A stretch of DNA of 38,383 nt, from NCBI GenBank assembly GCA_946480125.1, contig CAMLIY010000006.1, positions 1 to 38,383 of the forward strand. Direction: 5' to 3'. Each line of letters begins with the position of its first letter. The first letter of the stretch is position 1. A program made the position numbers and the translations under genes. The stretch is from an uncultured Asticcacaulis sp. (GTDB taxonomy: Bacteria > Pseudomonadota > Alphaproteobacteria > Caulobacterales > Caulobacteraceae). The notes beneath the pieces were generated by a model, which saw only the letters and a program-made list of their open reading frames with translations, ran no database searches and was not told the origin of the DNA. Shown one piece after another: positions 27,214-34,111 of the stretch.

Positions 27214-27350
27214 TTCACACCTTGATTCTACGGAAAAAAGGATCCAAGCGCTGTTTAATCGCGCCGTGTACTGCCTTAAATCGACTCGAGCGCCGGCAGC
27301 CATCGACGTGCGGCGGGGCGGCCATCTCGCGGTGATATGGCAGTGGCGCT

Positions 27351-27368
27351 CCATATGAGGTCATATGG
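27351..27368. repeat. Perfect palindrome over the MFS stop codon
   Basis: CCATATGA and TCATATGG are 8-bp perfect inverted arms separated by GG, overlapping the stop of the transporter gene (27361-27363). There is no T-tract, so it is not a classical terminator. It could be an mRNA-processing hairpin or an operator for the epimerase gene 138 bp downstream. Confidence 0.45.
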
Positions 27369-28617
27369 CGAGCTCTTCGACTTTCCCGACCATGAAGATG
27401 TAGGCACAGACGCCCACCAGCGCGATCACGCCCATATAAATGAGCGCGGGTGTGAAATCGCCCCCCTCGATCAAAAGCCCGATAATGATGGGTGTGAGGA
27501 TTGCCGATGTGCCACCGATCAGGTTGAAAACACCACCTATCGCACCGACCGCAGACTTGGGCGCGATCAGGGAGACAAATACCCAATTTATCGACGCCAG
27601 TCCGTTGCCGAAAAACGCGACAGACAAAAGCACGATTGCCATTACGTCATTGCGCGTAAAATTCGCGAACAAAATCACGCTCGAGAGAAGCATACCCACG
27701 ATAATTGGGCCCTTGCGGGCGATGCCGACCGCAATCCCGCGCCGGACCATAAAATCAGAGCCCAGACCGGACAACAGCACACCGAAAAAGGCCGCCAGGA
27801 AGGGAATTGCCGACAATATGCCGGAAGCGGCAACGTTCAAACCGCGGTAGTGAAGCAAATAGGTTGGGAACCAGGTCAGAAAGAAGATGGTTGTCGTGCC
27901 GAGACAGAATTGCCCCAGGTAGATACCCCAGAGCGTCTTGTGTCTGATCGCGAAATTCAGCGTTTGCAGCCAGGTCAGTCGAACCGCCACCTCACTTCGC
28001 AAGGTCGCTTCGGATGTCTTTGACACCTCCAGCGCCTCGGCCCGGCCTCGATCCCGATAAATCAACATCCATACCCCGGCCCATACAGCGCCCACGATAC
28101 CGGATCCGATAAACAGCTCCCGCCAGCCAAAAAAGGATTGAATGGCGATCAACAGCGGCGATAAAAAAGCCAGACCAATAAACTGTCCGGACGTATAAAA
28201 AGCAATCGCACCGGCCCGCTCCTCACGCGCAAACCAACTCGTTACGATCTTGTTGTTGAGCGGATAACCCGGCGCTTCAAACATGCCGATCAGCAACCTG
28301 CAGATAACTAGCCCCGCTACACCCCACACAAATCCCTGAAAGAATGTCACAACCGACCAGGCGAGGATTAACGCGCCGTAGAGAAAGCGGGGGCGGGTCC
28401 TGTCCGCGAGCAATCCGCCCGGAATTTGCAAACCGGTGTAGCTCCACGCGAAGGCAGAAAATATCAAGCCCATTTCCGTGGGCTGAAGCTTGAAATCTAG
28501 GGCAATACCCACTGCTGCAACGGACAGGTTGCTGCGATCCAGATAGTTAATCACAACAGTGATGAAGAGAGATATCAGAACGACGAAACGATATTTTGGG
28601 TTTGCCTTATCCGTCAT
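27361..28617 (-). CDS. MFS anion:cation symporter-type sugar-acid transporter
   Basis: 418 residues with about twelve membrane helices. Helix 1 (VVLISLFITVVINYLDRSNLSVA) with the NYLDR motif, SAFAWSYTGLQIPGGLLADRTRPR, and RLLIGMFEAPGYPLNNKIVTSWFAREER are diagnostic of the ACS family that includes hexuronate (ExuT), galactarate/glucarate and galactonate (DgoT) carriers. It probably brings sugar acids or uronate-like products through the inner membrane. The ATG at 28617 has only a weak ribosome binding site; upstream in-frame TTG codons are alternatives. It lies between a periplasmic lactonase and a mutarotase. That suggests that part of the sugar is oxidised in the periplasm and imported as the acid. 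Confidence 0.87.
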   Translation of the reverse strand: MTDKANPKYRFVVLISLFITVVINYLDRSNLSVAAVGIALDFKLQPTEMGLIFSAFAWSYTGLQIPGGLLADRTRPRFLYGALILAWSVVTFFQGFVWGVAGLVICRLLIGMFEAPGYPLNNKIVTSWFAREERAGAIAFYTSGQFIGLAFLSPLLIAIQSFFGWRELFIGSGIVGAVWAGVWMLIYRDRGRAEALEVSKTSEATLRSEVAVRLTWLQTLNFAIRHKTLWGIYLGQFCLGTTTIFFLTWFPTYLLHYRGLNVAASGILSAIPFLAAFFGVLLSGLGSDFMVRRGIAVGIARKGPIIVGMLLSSVILFANFTRNDVMAIVLLSVAFFGNGLASINWVFVSLIAPKSAVGAIGGVFNLIGGTSAILTPIIIGLLIEGGDFTPALIYMGVIALVGVCAYIFMVGKVEELAI

Positions 28618-28705
28618 TGGCAATAAATCCAAAACTTCTCGGAAATAATTGCCAGCCGGGTCGCACAGGTCTCTTTGCAGCCGACGCAGGAGTTAACGCT
28701 TGTTT

Positions 28706-29782
28706 TCATAGACCGTCACCCGACATCCGGGTGCGAACGCACATCAAGCTGTCGTCCGCTGTAATGAAAAGCGTTTTACCGTCCTCACCAAAGCAGCAAT
28801 TGCCCGTTGGCCTCCCGGTGTAAATTCTGCCAATCGCATTGCCTTCCGGCGAGATCGCATATACCCCGCCGGGCCCGGCGGCGAAAAGAGTTCCATCCCG
28901 GGCCACCGCCATGCCATCTGGCATTCCCGGATTATCAGCCGAAATGTAGGGGCTGAAATCAAACCAATCGACGCCCTGCGAAACATGACCATCCGCATCG
29001 ACGGCGAACTTGCGGATAATGGGTGCCTTTTGATCAGATTGCGACACGTAAAGAGAGCGCTCATCGGGTGATAGCGCAATGCCGTTTGGCAACGTCATGC
29101 TGCGATCAATCACAGACAACGCTCCGTCAGGTCGCATGCAGAACACGCCGCTAAAATCCAGCTCTCTGGCTTCGGACTTGTCGCCCGCCTTTAACCCTGC
29201 CGTGGGATCTGTAAAGTAGATGATGCCGGACTTCGACACAGCCAGGTCGTTAGGGCTGTTGAATTTCCGCCCTTTGAAAGAATTGACGAGAGTGCGTCTG
29301 ACGCCAGACGTGGTATCTATGGTTTGCAGCGACCGGCTGTCCTGATCGCATACAATCAAAAGCTTCTTTTCGGACAGATAGAACAATCCATTTGTCGCGC
29401 GTTGCACGTCAGGATCCGCCGGCGTTCCCGACCCGGCGGGATCCAAATAAACAGCTAGCCCTGCGCCTCTGGTCCACGTGTAGATCCGGTTCCGAGCCAC
29501 GTCGGAAAAATAGAGGGTGTCCTTGTCACTATCCCATGTCGGCCCCTCGGGCCAATCCAATGCCCCAGAGAGCATGTCTATGCCTTCCGACGGCAGGACG
29601 TACTTGTCGAACTCCGGCGAGAACCGCTCGACGCGTAGGCGATTTTCCGGCGTTTCCGACGCCTTGGCGAAACGGGGAATACATGCACCGAGCGATGCAG
29701 CCATGCTCATCATCGCCATATGACGTCGTGTAAGGCCAAACGGAATCGCGCGTTGGCCTGCTGGCCGATGAAAGCTGGACAT
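28706..29782 (-). CDS. SMP-30-family lactonase, exported (Tat-like, possible lipoprotein)
   Basis: 358 residues. The N-terminus has a twin-arginine segment (LTRRHMAMMSMAAS) followed by LGAC, which fits a lipoprotein cleavage box, so the enzyme is probably exported folded and anchored in the periplasm. The six-bladed propeller follows, with candidate metal ligands Glu in DWPEGPTWD, Asn in FNSPNDLAVS and Asp in GMPDGMAVARDG. It would hydrolyse a sugar lactone to the acid for the transporter encoded 88 bp downstream. The ATG has AGGGA six bases upstream. An operator-like site and a leader hairpin lie in front. It is a distant paralogue of the cytosolic lactonase at 479-1369. Confidence 0.85.
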   Translation of the reverse strand: MSSFHRPAGQRAIPFGLTRRHMAMMSMAASLGACIPRFAKASETPENRLRVERFSPEFDKYVLPSEGIDMLSGALDWPEGPTWDSDKDTLYFSDVARNRIYTWTRGAGLAVYLDPAGSGTPADPDVQRATNGLFYLSEKKLLIVCDQDSRSLQTIDTTSGVRRTLVNSFKGRKFNSPNDLAVSKSGIIYFTDPTAGLKAGDKSEARELDFSGVFCMRPDGALSVIDRSMTLPNGIALSPDERSLYVSQSDQKAPIIRKFAVDADGHVSQGVDWFDFSPYISADNPGMPDGMAVARDGTLFAAGPGGVYAISPEGNAIGRIYTGRPTGNCCFGEDGKTLFITADDSLMCVRTRMSGDGL

Positions 29783-29809
29783 GGTGTATCCCTGTAGTCT
29801 TTCGGCTCG

Positions 29810-29830
29810 CCCTGAACGGAACGTTCAGGG
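29810..29830 (-). promoter_or_regulatory. Leader hairpin of the exported lactonase gene
   Basis: CCCTGAACG and CGTTCAGGG form a perfect 9-bp stem with a 3-base loop, 28 bp before the start codon and inside the predicted 5' leader. On the minus strand it is not followed by T residues, so an mRNA stabiliser, attenuator element or protein-binding site is likelier than a terminator. Confidence 0.45.
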
Positions 29831-29885
29831 TGCAAAGACAATTTTTTTGATTGACGCCCGATCTTACTAAGACGAGACGGTGCAT

Positions 29886-29897
29886 ATTGTCAACATT
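29886..29897 (-). promoter_or_regulatory. Operator-like site before the exported lactonase run
   Basis: ATTGTCAACATT has one mismatch to ATTGTNNACAAT. On the minus strand it contains TTGACA, with TTAGTA 17 bases further on, giving a plausible promoter for the gene starting at 29782. It is the last copy of the motif seen in the window. Confidence 0.5.
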
Positions 29898-29983
29898 TAA
29901 CAATTTGACATAATGATCGGTCAAAGCCGGCCGCCTGACCTCCTCATCCAAGCGCCTGTTCCGAATTTTACCATAGCGAATAA

Positions 29984-30008
29984 GAGTCCACCGGGAACGG
30001 GTGGACTC
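29984..30008 (-). terminator. Probable intrinsic terminator
   Basis: GAGTCCACC (29984-29992) and GGTGGACTC (30000-30008) form a perfect 9-bp stem with a 7-base loop. On the minus strand it is followed by TTATT, a short T-rich tail. It lies ten bases after the stop of a coding-like remnant on the same strand and separates the sugar island from the lasso region. Confidence 0.5.
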
Positions 30009-30017
30009 GGGATCAGT

Positions 30018-30143
30018 TCAGACAGCAACGGCGACCTCCTCAAGCCATTTTCGGAGGGTATCGGCGGCTAATTGCAGTCCACGCTTATTGGTGTCATTCT
30101 GGCCGGAGTTTGCAAGCTGGCGATGGCGCTTCTCAGAGGGCGG
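30018..30143 (-). pseudogene. Possible 3' remnant of a lost minus-strand gene
   Basis: The minus strand can be read as a 41-residue open stretch ending KRGLQLAADTLRKWLEEVAVAV before a stop, directly followed by a terminator-like hairpin. There is no start codon in frame and a stop lies just upstream, so it is not an intact gene. The protein-like composition and the terminator suggest the tail of a gene whose front was removed by rearrangement. No family was recognised, and chance is possible. Confidence 0.25.
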
Positions 30144-30145
30144 TC

Positions 30146-30475
30146 ATGACACCCGACGACGATTTAAGCTCTTTAGGCAGAGACAATGAAGACATTGTCT
30201 CTGCGACTGAAGGCCTTTTCCTGGAAATTGCTTCGAACGCCGATGCACGATTGAAGGAAGCTGTCACCGTGATGAACGGCAGAAGGCGCCTCGTCCGCCT
30301 CTATGAGGCCGCCTTGATACCCGATCGGGAAGAGGAACTGGCGGCGCTCAAGGCCTGTTGGAACGCGCGCGACATACCGCGACTCCGCGACCTGATATTC
30401 GCCTACTACAAGCGCCGGCACGATTTGGCGCCGCAGATCGTTGCGCTCATGAACGCGCCGCAATCGCCGCAATGA
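30146..30475 (+). CDS. GntR-type effector-domain-only protein (no DNA-binding domain)
   Basis: 109 residues from the ATG at 30146, with AGAGGG five bases upstream. It aligns along almost its whole length with the C-terminal half of the GntR regulator at 30602-31246. Here TEGLFLEIA corresponds to TETLFKAIA there, and ELAALKACWNARDIPRLRDLIFAYYKRRHDLAPQIVAL to ELQPLKEAWKAGDLRDLRGLVADYHQRRIARLPEVIAL. The winged-helix domain is absent, and no remnant of it was found upstream in this frame. It is either a decayed duplicate or a functional effector/dimerisation subunit that could form inactive heterodimers with its neighbour. The good ribosome binding site and intact frame favour expression. Confidence 0.6.
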   Translation: MTPDDDLSSLGRDNEDIVSATEGLFLEIASNADARLKEAVTVMNGRRRLVRLYEAALIPDREEELAALKACWNARDIPRLRDLIFAYYKRRHDLAPQIVALMNAPQSPQ

Positions 30476-30497
30476 CGCGCCTTTGATCGCGAGGGCA

Positions 30498-30538
30498 TTG
30501 CACGTTTTAGGCGAATAGCATAACAATTGTCGCCTAAA
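30498..30538 (+). promoter_or_regulatory. Promoter framed by an inverted repeat before the lasso-locus GntR gene
   Basis: TTTAGGCGA (30506-30514) and TCGCCTAAA (30530-30538) are perfect 9-bp inverted arms with a 15-bp spacer. Within and beside them, TTGCAC (30498-30503) and TAACAA (30521-30526), 17 bases apart, resemble a vegetative promoter. A repressor bound to the arms would cover this promoter, suggesting autoregulation by the gene product that starts at 30602. Confidence 0.5.
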
Positions 30539-30601
30539 TCTTCGCCTGCCAAATGTCCGGGCCTCATACCAAGACGTCTGGTGTTTCAAAGTCCACCGTC
30601 G

Positions 30602-31246
30602 ATGTCAGATAGTCCCTCCCTCATTGAAGATATCTACACGGGTCTGAAAAACGACCTGTTGTCCGGATCGCACCTGCCCGGCGAGCGCGTCGATATTTCC
30701 GAAATCCTGAAACGCTTTCCGGCCAGCAAAACACCGATCCTGCTCGCCTTGAACCGCCTGGTCGGAGAAGGGCTGGTCGAGGCACGGCCGCACGATGGCT
30801 ACTACATCCCTCGGCTCACGACCGACTCGCTCCGTGAACTTTACGAATGCGATATCGAGATACTGACTCTGGTCCTGGACAGGCAGGTAACGTCAAGGAA
30901 CGAGCCCGCGCCTCTACCCGCCGTCAATTTCACGGACACTGATGGCGTCACCGATACAGAGACCTTGTTCAAGGCCATCGCCAATCTAAGCCGAAACCGC
31001 GAATACGCCCGGATTGTCTCCGGACTCAATGATCGCTTGCGGCCTCTGCGGCGGCTCAAGGCCAGCACAACCTTTAATCTGCCGGCCGAATTACAACCGC
31101 TCAAAGAGGCCTGGAAAGCGGGAGATCTCCGAGACCTGAGAGGTCTGGTCGCAGACTATCATCAGCGGCGCATTGCAAGGCTTCCCGAGGTCATTGCGCT
31201 TGCCTACACGGCGCCGGTTATGCGTCCTTCAATGGGCTCGGCTTAA
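30602..31246 (+). CDS. GntR-family regulator of the lasso-peptide locus
   Basis: 214 residues from the ATG at 30602. An in-frame stretch of 25 codons upstream overlaps the promoter and inverted repeat and is probably untranslated. The N-terminal winged helix shows SLIEDIYTGLKNDLLSGSHLPGERVDISEILKRFPASKTPILLALNRLVGEGLVEARPHDGYYI in order, a clear GntR pattern. The C-terminal half is all-helical and not typical of FadR; it is shared with the 109-residue protein upstream. Its position 177 bp before the lasso precursor and in the same direction makes it the likely controller of that operon. No ECF sigma/anti-sigma pair, common in other isopeptidase-type lasso loci, is present in the window. Confidence 0.8.
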   Translation: MSDSPSLIEDIYTGLKNDLLSGSHLPGERVDISEILKRFPASKTPILLALNRLVGEGLVEARPHDGYYIPRLTTDSLRELYECDIEILTLVLDRQVTSRNEPAPLPAVNFTDTDGVTDTETLFKAIANLSRNREYARIVSGLNDRLRPLRRLKASTTFNLPAELQPLKEAWKAGDLRDLRGLVADYHQRRIARLPEVIALAYTAPVMRPSMGSA

Positions 31247-31278
31247 GAAAGACCGCGATCGCGTTACGAAATACTCAA

Positions 31279-31331
31279 AAAATATTCCGATTATTTTCCG
31301 ATTATCCTTTTGAAAATATTCGCTTTATATT
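31279..31331 (+). promoter_or_regulatory. AT-rich promoter region of the lasso operon with direct repeats
   Basis: TTCCGATTAT is repeated at 31285-31294 and 31296-31305, 11 bp apart, so both copies face the same side of the helix. AAAATATTC is repeated at 31279-31287 and 31313-31321, 34 bp apart. A TATATT at 31326-31331 may be a -10. These repeats in an otherwise GC-richer region are likely regulator contact points before the precursor gene. The promoter itself is not sharply defined. Confidence 0.4.
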
Positions 31332-31423
31332 CAAAGTATCCCCTCTAAAATTCTCCTCTTGGTTGATATCATCCCGACGTCGCGAATTGTCGCGGCGTTT
31401 TCACCACTCCACAGGAGGATACT

Positions 31424-31564
31424 ATGGAAAAGACCGAAACCCACGAAGACCTGATCGACCTGGGCGCCGCCAGCGTCGAAACTAAGGGCCTGAATTCGTT
31501 CAATCGCGACGGCCCGCTCGGCCAGACGAAGGACATCGTTCCGGGCATGATCTTCGAAGACTGA
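31424..31564 (+). CDS. Lasso peptide precursor (A)
   Basis: 46 codons with a consensus AGGAGG box at 31413-31418, five bases before the ATG. The leader (residues 1-21) ends LIDLGAASVETK, with Thr20 at the penultimate position required by lasso proteases. The predicted core starts at Gly22. Core residues 1-8 are GLNSFNRD, so Gly1 can form an isopeptide bond with Asp8, giving an 8-residue ring. The 17-residue tail starts GPLGQT and ends GMIFED, making a 25-residue core, long for the class. It would be cut and cyclised by the products of the next two genes in the cytosol. Candidate steric plugs in the tail are Gln13, Lys15 and the C-terminal Met21-Ile22-Phe23 cluster. I do not recognise this core among lasso peptides I know, such as the astexins, caulosegnins, caulonodins and benenodins. 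Confidence 0.93.
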   Translation: MEKTETHEDLIDLGAASVETKGLNSFNRDGPLGQTKDIVPGMIFED

Positions 31565-31574
31565 CTTCGATTGT

Positions 31575-31598
31575 CCGCATGCAGCCAACTGCATGCGG
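31575..31598 (+). promoter_or_regulatory. Intergenic hairpin between lasso A and B genes
   Basis: CCGCATGCAG and CTGCATGCGG form a perfect 10-bp stem with a CCAA loop, 10 bp after the precursor stop and 22 bp before the B start. There is no T-tract. Such stems in lasso operons are thought to stabilise or partly terminate the precursor message so that far more A than B-C is made. Confidence 0.75.
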
Positions 31599-31620
31599 CT
31601 TCCGCTCGGGGTGACATCAG

Positions 31621-32292
31621 ATGCTCTACGAACTTAAGAAAAATTTGCACTTTTGCTACGCCGAAGGGCGCATTGTCTTCCTCGACCTCGAGCGGGATCG
31701 TTATTTTTCCCTGCCTTCGAGATTAGAAGCCGCGTTCAAAGGTTGGATTGGAAAGGAACCAAGCGCGCCGTGGGACGCCGAAGCGCTGGCAATCCTTTGT
31801 GATAAGGACGTACTGACCAAGACAGAGAAAGCCGAGGTGCCCAACTTTGAGGCCACCACTAACCCGGTTCGGCCGGCGTCAAGTCTGATTGAAAACGGAG
31901 AATTAAGGGCTGATTTTTTGACTGTCGCCGAGGCAATCTCGGAACGCCTGCATTGCCGAAGACTTTTGAAGACTCGGCCCCTGCTGGCCGTCCTTTCTTC
32001 GATAGCAGCAAGACCATTCCAATTTCATACTGTTGAAAGTCCCGATCCCGCTATCCTAGCCGCAGCCTCAGCATTCGAGGCCAGCAACCGGTGGTTAGCC
32101 GCCCACGATCAATGCCTGGAAAGATCTGTCGCCCTCGTCCGCTTTCTGACCAAGCGCCGACACCATTCTCAACTCATCCTTGGCGTAACAATGACACCGT
32201 TCAAGGCACATGCCTGGGTTCAAAGGGGGACTTTGGTGTTGAATGACACATTGGCAAAGGTCTCGAACTATACGCCCATATTGGTGATCTGA
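31621..32292 (+). CDS. Lasso peptide leader-binding (RRE) and protease fusion (B)
   Basis: 223 residues. The first about 75 residues resemble the PqqD-like RiPP recognition element (ENCODED order: LHFCYAEGRIVFLDLERDRYFSL, then a helical segment), which binds the leader. The C-terminal part is a transglutaminase-like cysteine protease with Cys165 in HDQCLERSVAL, His197 in FKAHAWV and Asp209 in LVLND as the catalytic triad. It removes the leader after Lys21 of the precursor. Proteobacterial lasso loci typically have this single fused B protein, rather than the split B1/B2 of Gram-positives. A GGGGTGA box precedes the ATG. One base separates its stop from the cyclase start, so the two are coupled. 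Confidence 0.9.
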   Translation: MLYELKKNLHFCYAEGRIVFLDLERDRYFSLPSRLEAAFKGWIGKEPSAPWDAEALAILCDKDVLTKTEKAEVPNFEATTNPVRPASSLIENGELRADFLTVAEAISERLHCRRLLKTRPLLAVLSSIAARPFQFHTVESPDPAILAAASAFEASNRWLAAHDQCLERSVALVRFLTKRRHHSQLILGVTMTPFKAHAWVQRGTLVLNDTLAKVSNYTPILVI

Positions 32293-32293
32293 G

Positions 32294-34111
32294 ATGGCAA
32301 TTCGCTACCTGTGCGAAGTAAGCAAAAATCCAGATCGCGCCGTTAAATTGTTCGGCCTTCATTTATGCCGTGATCTCATCGTTGTAACGGAGAGACCTCA
32401 ATTCACCCTGATGACTGACAGCGTCAGAACTGCCGCCCTCTTTCCTGGTCAAAATGGCGCAATCATCGGCCATTTGTTTAACAAGGCAGCCACACCCCTT
32501 CACCTGACGAAGGTAGACCCGCCAACTGCACGAAGGGCATTGAGCACTTCCGGACAATCACTGCTCGAAACGCATTGGGGCGGGTACGTGGCATTTCTCG
32601 AGGAACCGGACGGAGGTGGTATCAGCGTCGTACGCGACCCTTCTGGGGCAATGCCATGCTACTATATTGATCTCGCAGATCGCGTGGTGTTTGCGTCAGA
32701 CGTAACTACTCTGCATGAGGCCGGATATCTCGTACCCCAAATAGACGACACCTATCTGCTTCATCACCTGATCTCGTACGATTTGCGTACGCCCGACACT
32801 GGCCTGAAAGGCGTCAGGGAATTGGTGGCCGGCCATCGCCTCAGGACAGGCCGGTCTGGACTTTTGGTCGAGTCAGTTTGGACGCCGTGGGATCATGTCA
32901 GTTGCCAACCCACTTCCAGTGATCAACTGGCTGAGCAGCTTTTCGAAACGATCAAAACGACGCTCGGTGCCTGGAACAGTGTCTTCCTTAGGCCATTGCT
33001 GGGCGTGTCCGGCGGTCTCGATTCCTCAATCATTGCCTGTGCCCTACGTGCCAATCAATCGAACCTCATATGTTACACAATGGCTACCGACGACGCAGAG
33101 GGTGACGAGCGCGCATATGCCCGGCTTCTCACCAACGCACTCTCGGTACCTCTTGAGGAAAGGTTTTACCGCTTGGACGAAGTCGACTTTTTCAAATCGA
33201 CTGCGGCTCATCTGCCAAGGCCCCTGCTACATGCTTTTGGACAAAGCGACTTCAAAGCAAAAATGTCTATCAGCTCGGCGCATGGCGCCGACGCGTTCTT
33301 TACAGGAATCGGTGGCGACAACGTGTTTTGCAGTCTGACGTCGACCCTACCGGTACTTGACCGGTTGCGAGCTGAGGGCTTCGGGATGAGCACCTGGTCC
33401 ACACTGAACGACGTGTGCCGCATTGCCGGCTGTTCTGTCTGGCAGGCGTTCGACAATCTTCTGCATCAGTCGCGGAAAAAACCGTACCGGTATCAGTGGC
33501 GGCGCGATTTCACCTACCTGCCGAACGAATTGACAGGTTTATACTGCGCGCCTACCCATCCGTGGCTGGATGCCCCGCTTGGAGCGTTGCCGGGTAAATC
33601 CCTGCACATTGCAATGATGGCCCGCATCCAAGGCACCATTGATGGGTATGAGAGGCGAAACATGCCGCCACTCATCAACCCCCTCCTTTCCCAACCGATT
33701 GTCGAAGCGTGTCTTGCGATCCCGACTTGGCGATGGCTGGAACGGGGCCGTAACCGCTCGGTCGCCCGGCAGGCGTTTAGCAAGCACCTTCCAGCCGAGA
33801 TCATCAATCGGCGATCGAAGGGAGGGCCTTCTCGCTTTGCGAATTCTGTCATCAATCACAACAGAGCAAAGCTGGCTGACAGACTGGAGGCTGGATATCT
33901 TGCCAGATCAGGTCTGATTGATGTGCAGGCGGTGCTGCGCCAGCTTCGATCTGAACATCCACTTCGAGATATGGACTTCGATCGCTTCGCCACCATGGGT
34001 GAAATTGAGGCTTGGGTTTCACACTGGACGAACCTTGCCTCTGTTTCAGCGTCTCAGCCGCCCGAACCACATTCGCATTCATCCCGCAGTGTGCGCCACC
34101 GCATGTATTGA
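32294..34111 (+). CDS. Lasso cyclase, asparagine synthetase-like (C)
   Basis: 605 residues, homologous to class B asparagine synthetase. The N-terminal half is a glutaminase-like domain (VVRDPSGAMPCYYI, VFASDV) that lacks the catalytic Cys at position 2, as in other lasso cyclases. The C-terminal half has the ATP-binding PP-loop SGGLDSS at about 239-245 and the segments GIGGDNVFCS and RRSKGGPSRF. It adenylates the side-chain carboxylate of core Asp8 and joins it to the Gly1 amine, closing the ring round the tail. Its last 58 bases overlap tail-to-tail with the isopeptidase gene on the other strand. No ABC exporter gene follows, as is common for isopeptidase-type lasso loci. Confidence 0.92.
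   Translation: MAIRYLCEVSKNPDRAVKLFGLHLCRDLIVVTERPQFTLMTDSVRTAALFPGQNGAIIGHLFNKAATPLHLTKVDPPTARRALSTSGQSLLETHWGGYVAFLEEPDGGGISVVRDPSGAMPCYYIDLADRVVFASDVTTLHEAGYLVPQIDDTYLLHHLISYDLRTPDTGLKGVRELVAGHRLRTGRSGLLVESVWTPWDHVSCQPTSSDQLAEQLFETIKTTLGAWNSVFLRPLLGVSGGLDSSIIACALRANQSNLICYTMATDDAEGDERAYARLLTNALSVPLEERFYRLDEVDFFKSTAAHLPRPLLHAFGQSDFKAKMSISSAHGADAFFTGIGGDNVFCSLTSTLPVLDRLRAEGFGMSTWSTLNDVCRIAGCSVWQAFDNLLHQSRKKPYRYQWRRDFTYLPNELTGLYCAPTHPWLDAPLGALPGKSLHIAMMARIQGTIDGYERRNMPPLINPLLSQPIVEACLAIPTWRWLERGRNRSVARQAFSKHLPAEIINRRSKGGPSRFANSVINHNRAKLADRLEAGYLARSGLIDVQAVLRQLRSEHPLRDMDFDRFATMGEIEAWVSHWTNLASVSASQPPEPHSHSSRSVRHRMY

Noticed and set aside
29810..29830. Hairpin as a plus-strand terminator
   Set aside because: The T-run on the plus strand starts about ten bases after the stem, too far for an intrinsic terminator, and no plus-strand gene ends there.
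31247..31423. Second lasso precursor near the first
   Set aside because: Both the upstream gap and the A-B gap were read for a short frame with a Thr-x-Gly junction; none was found.
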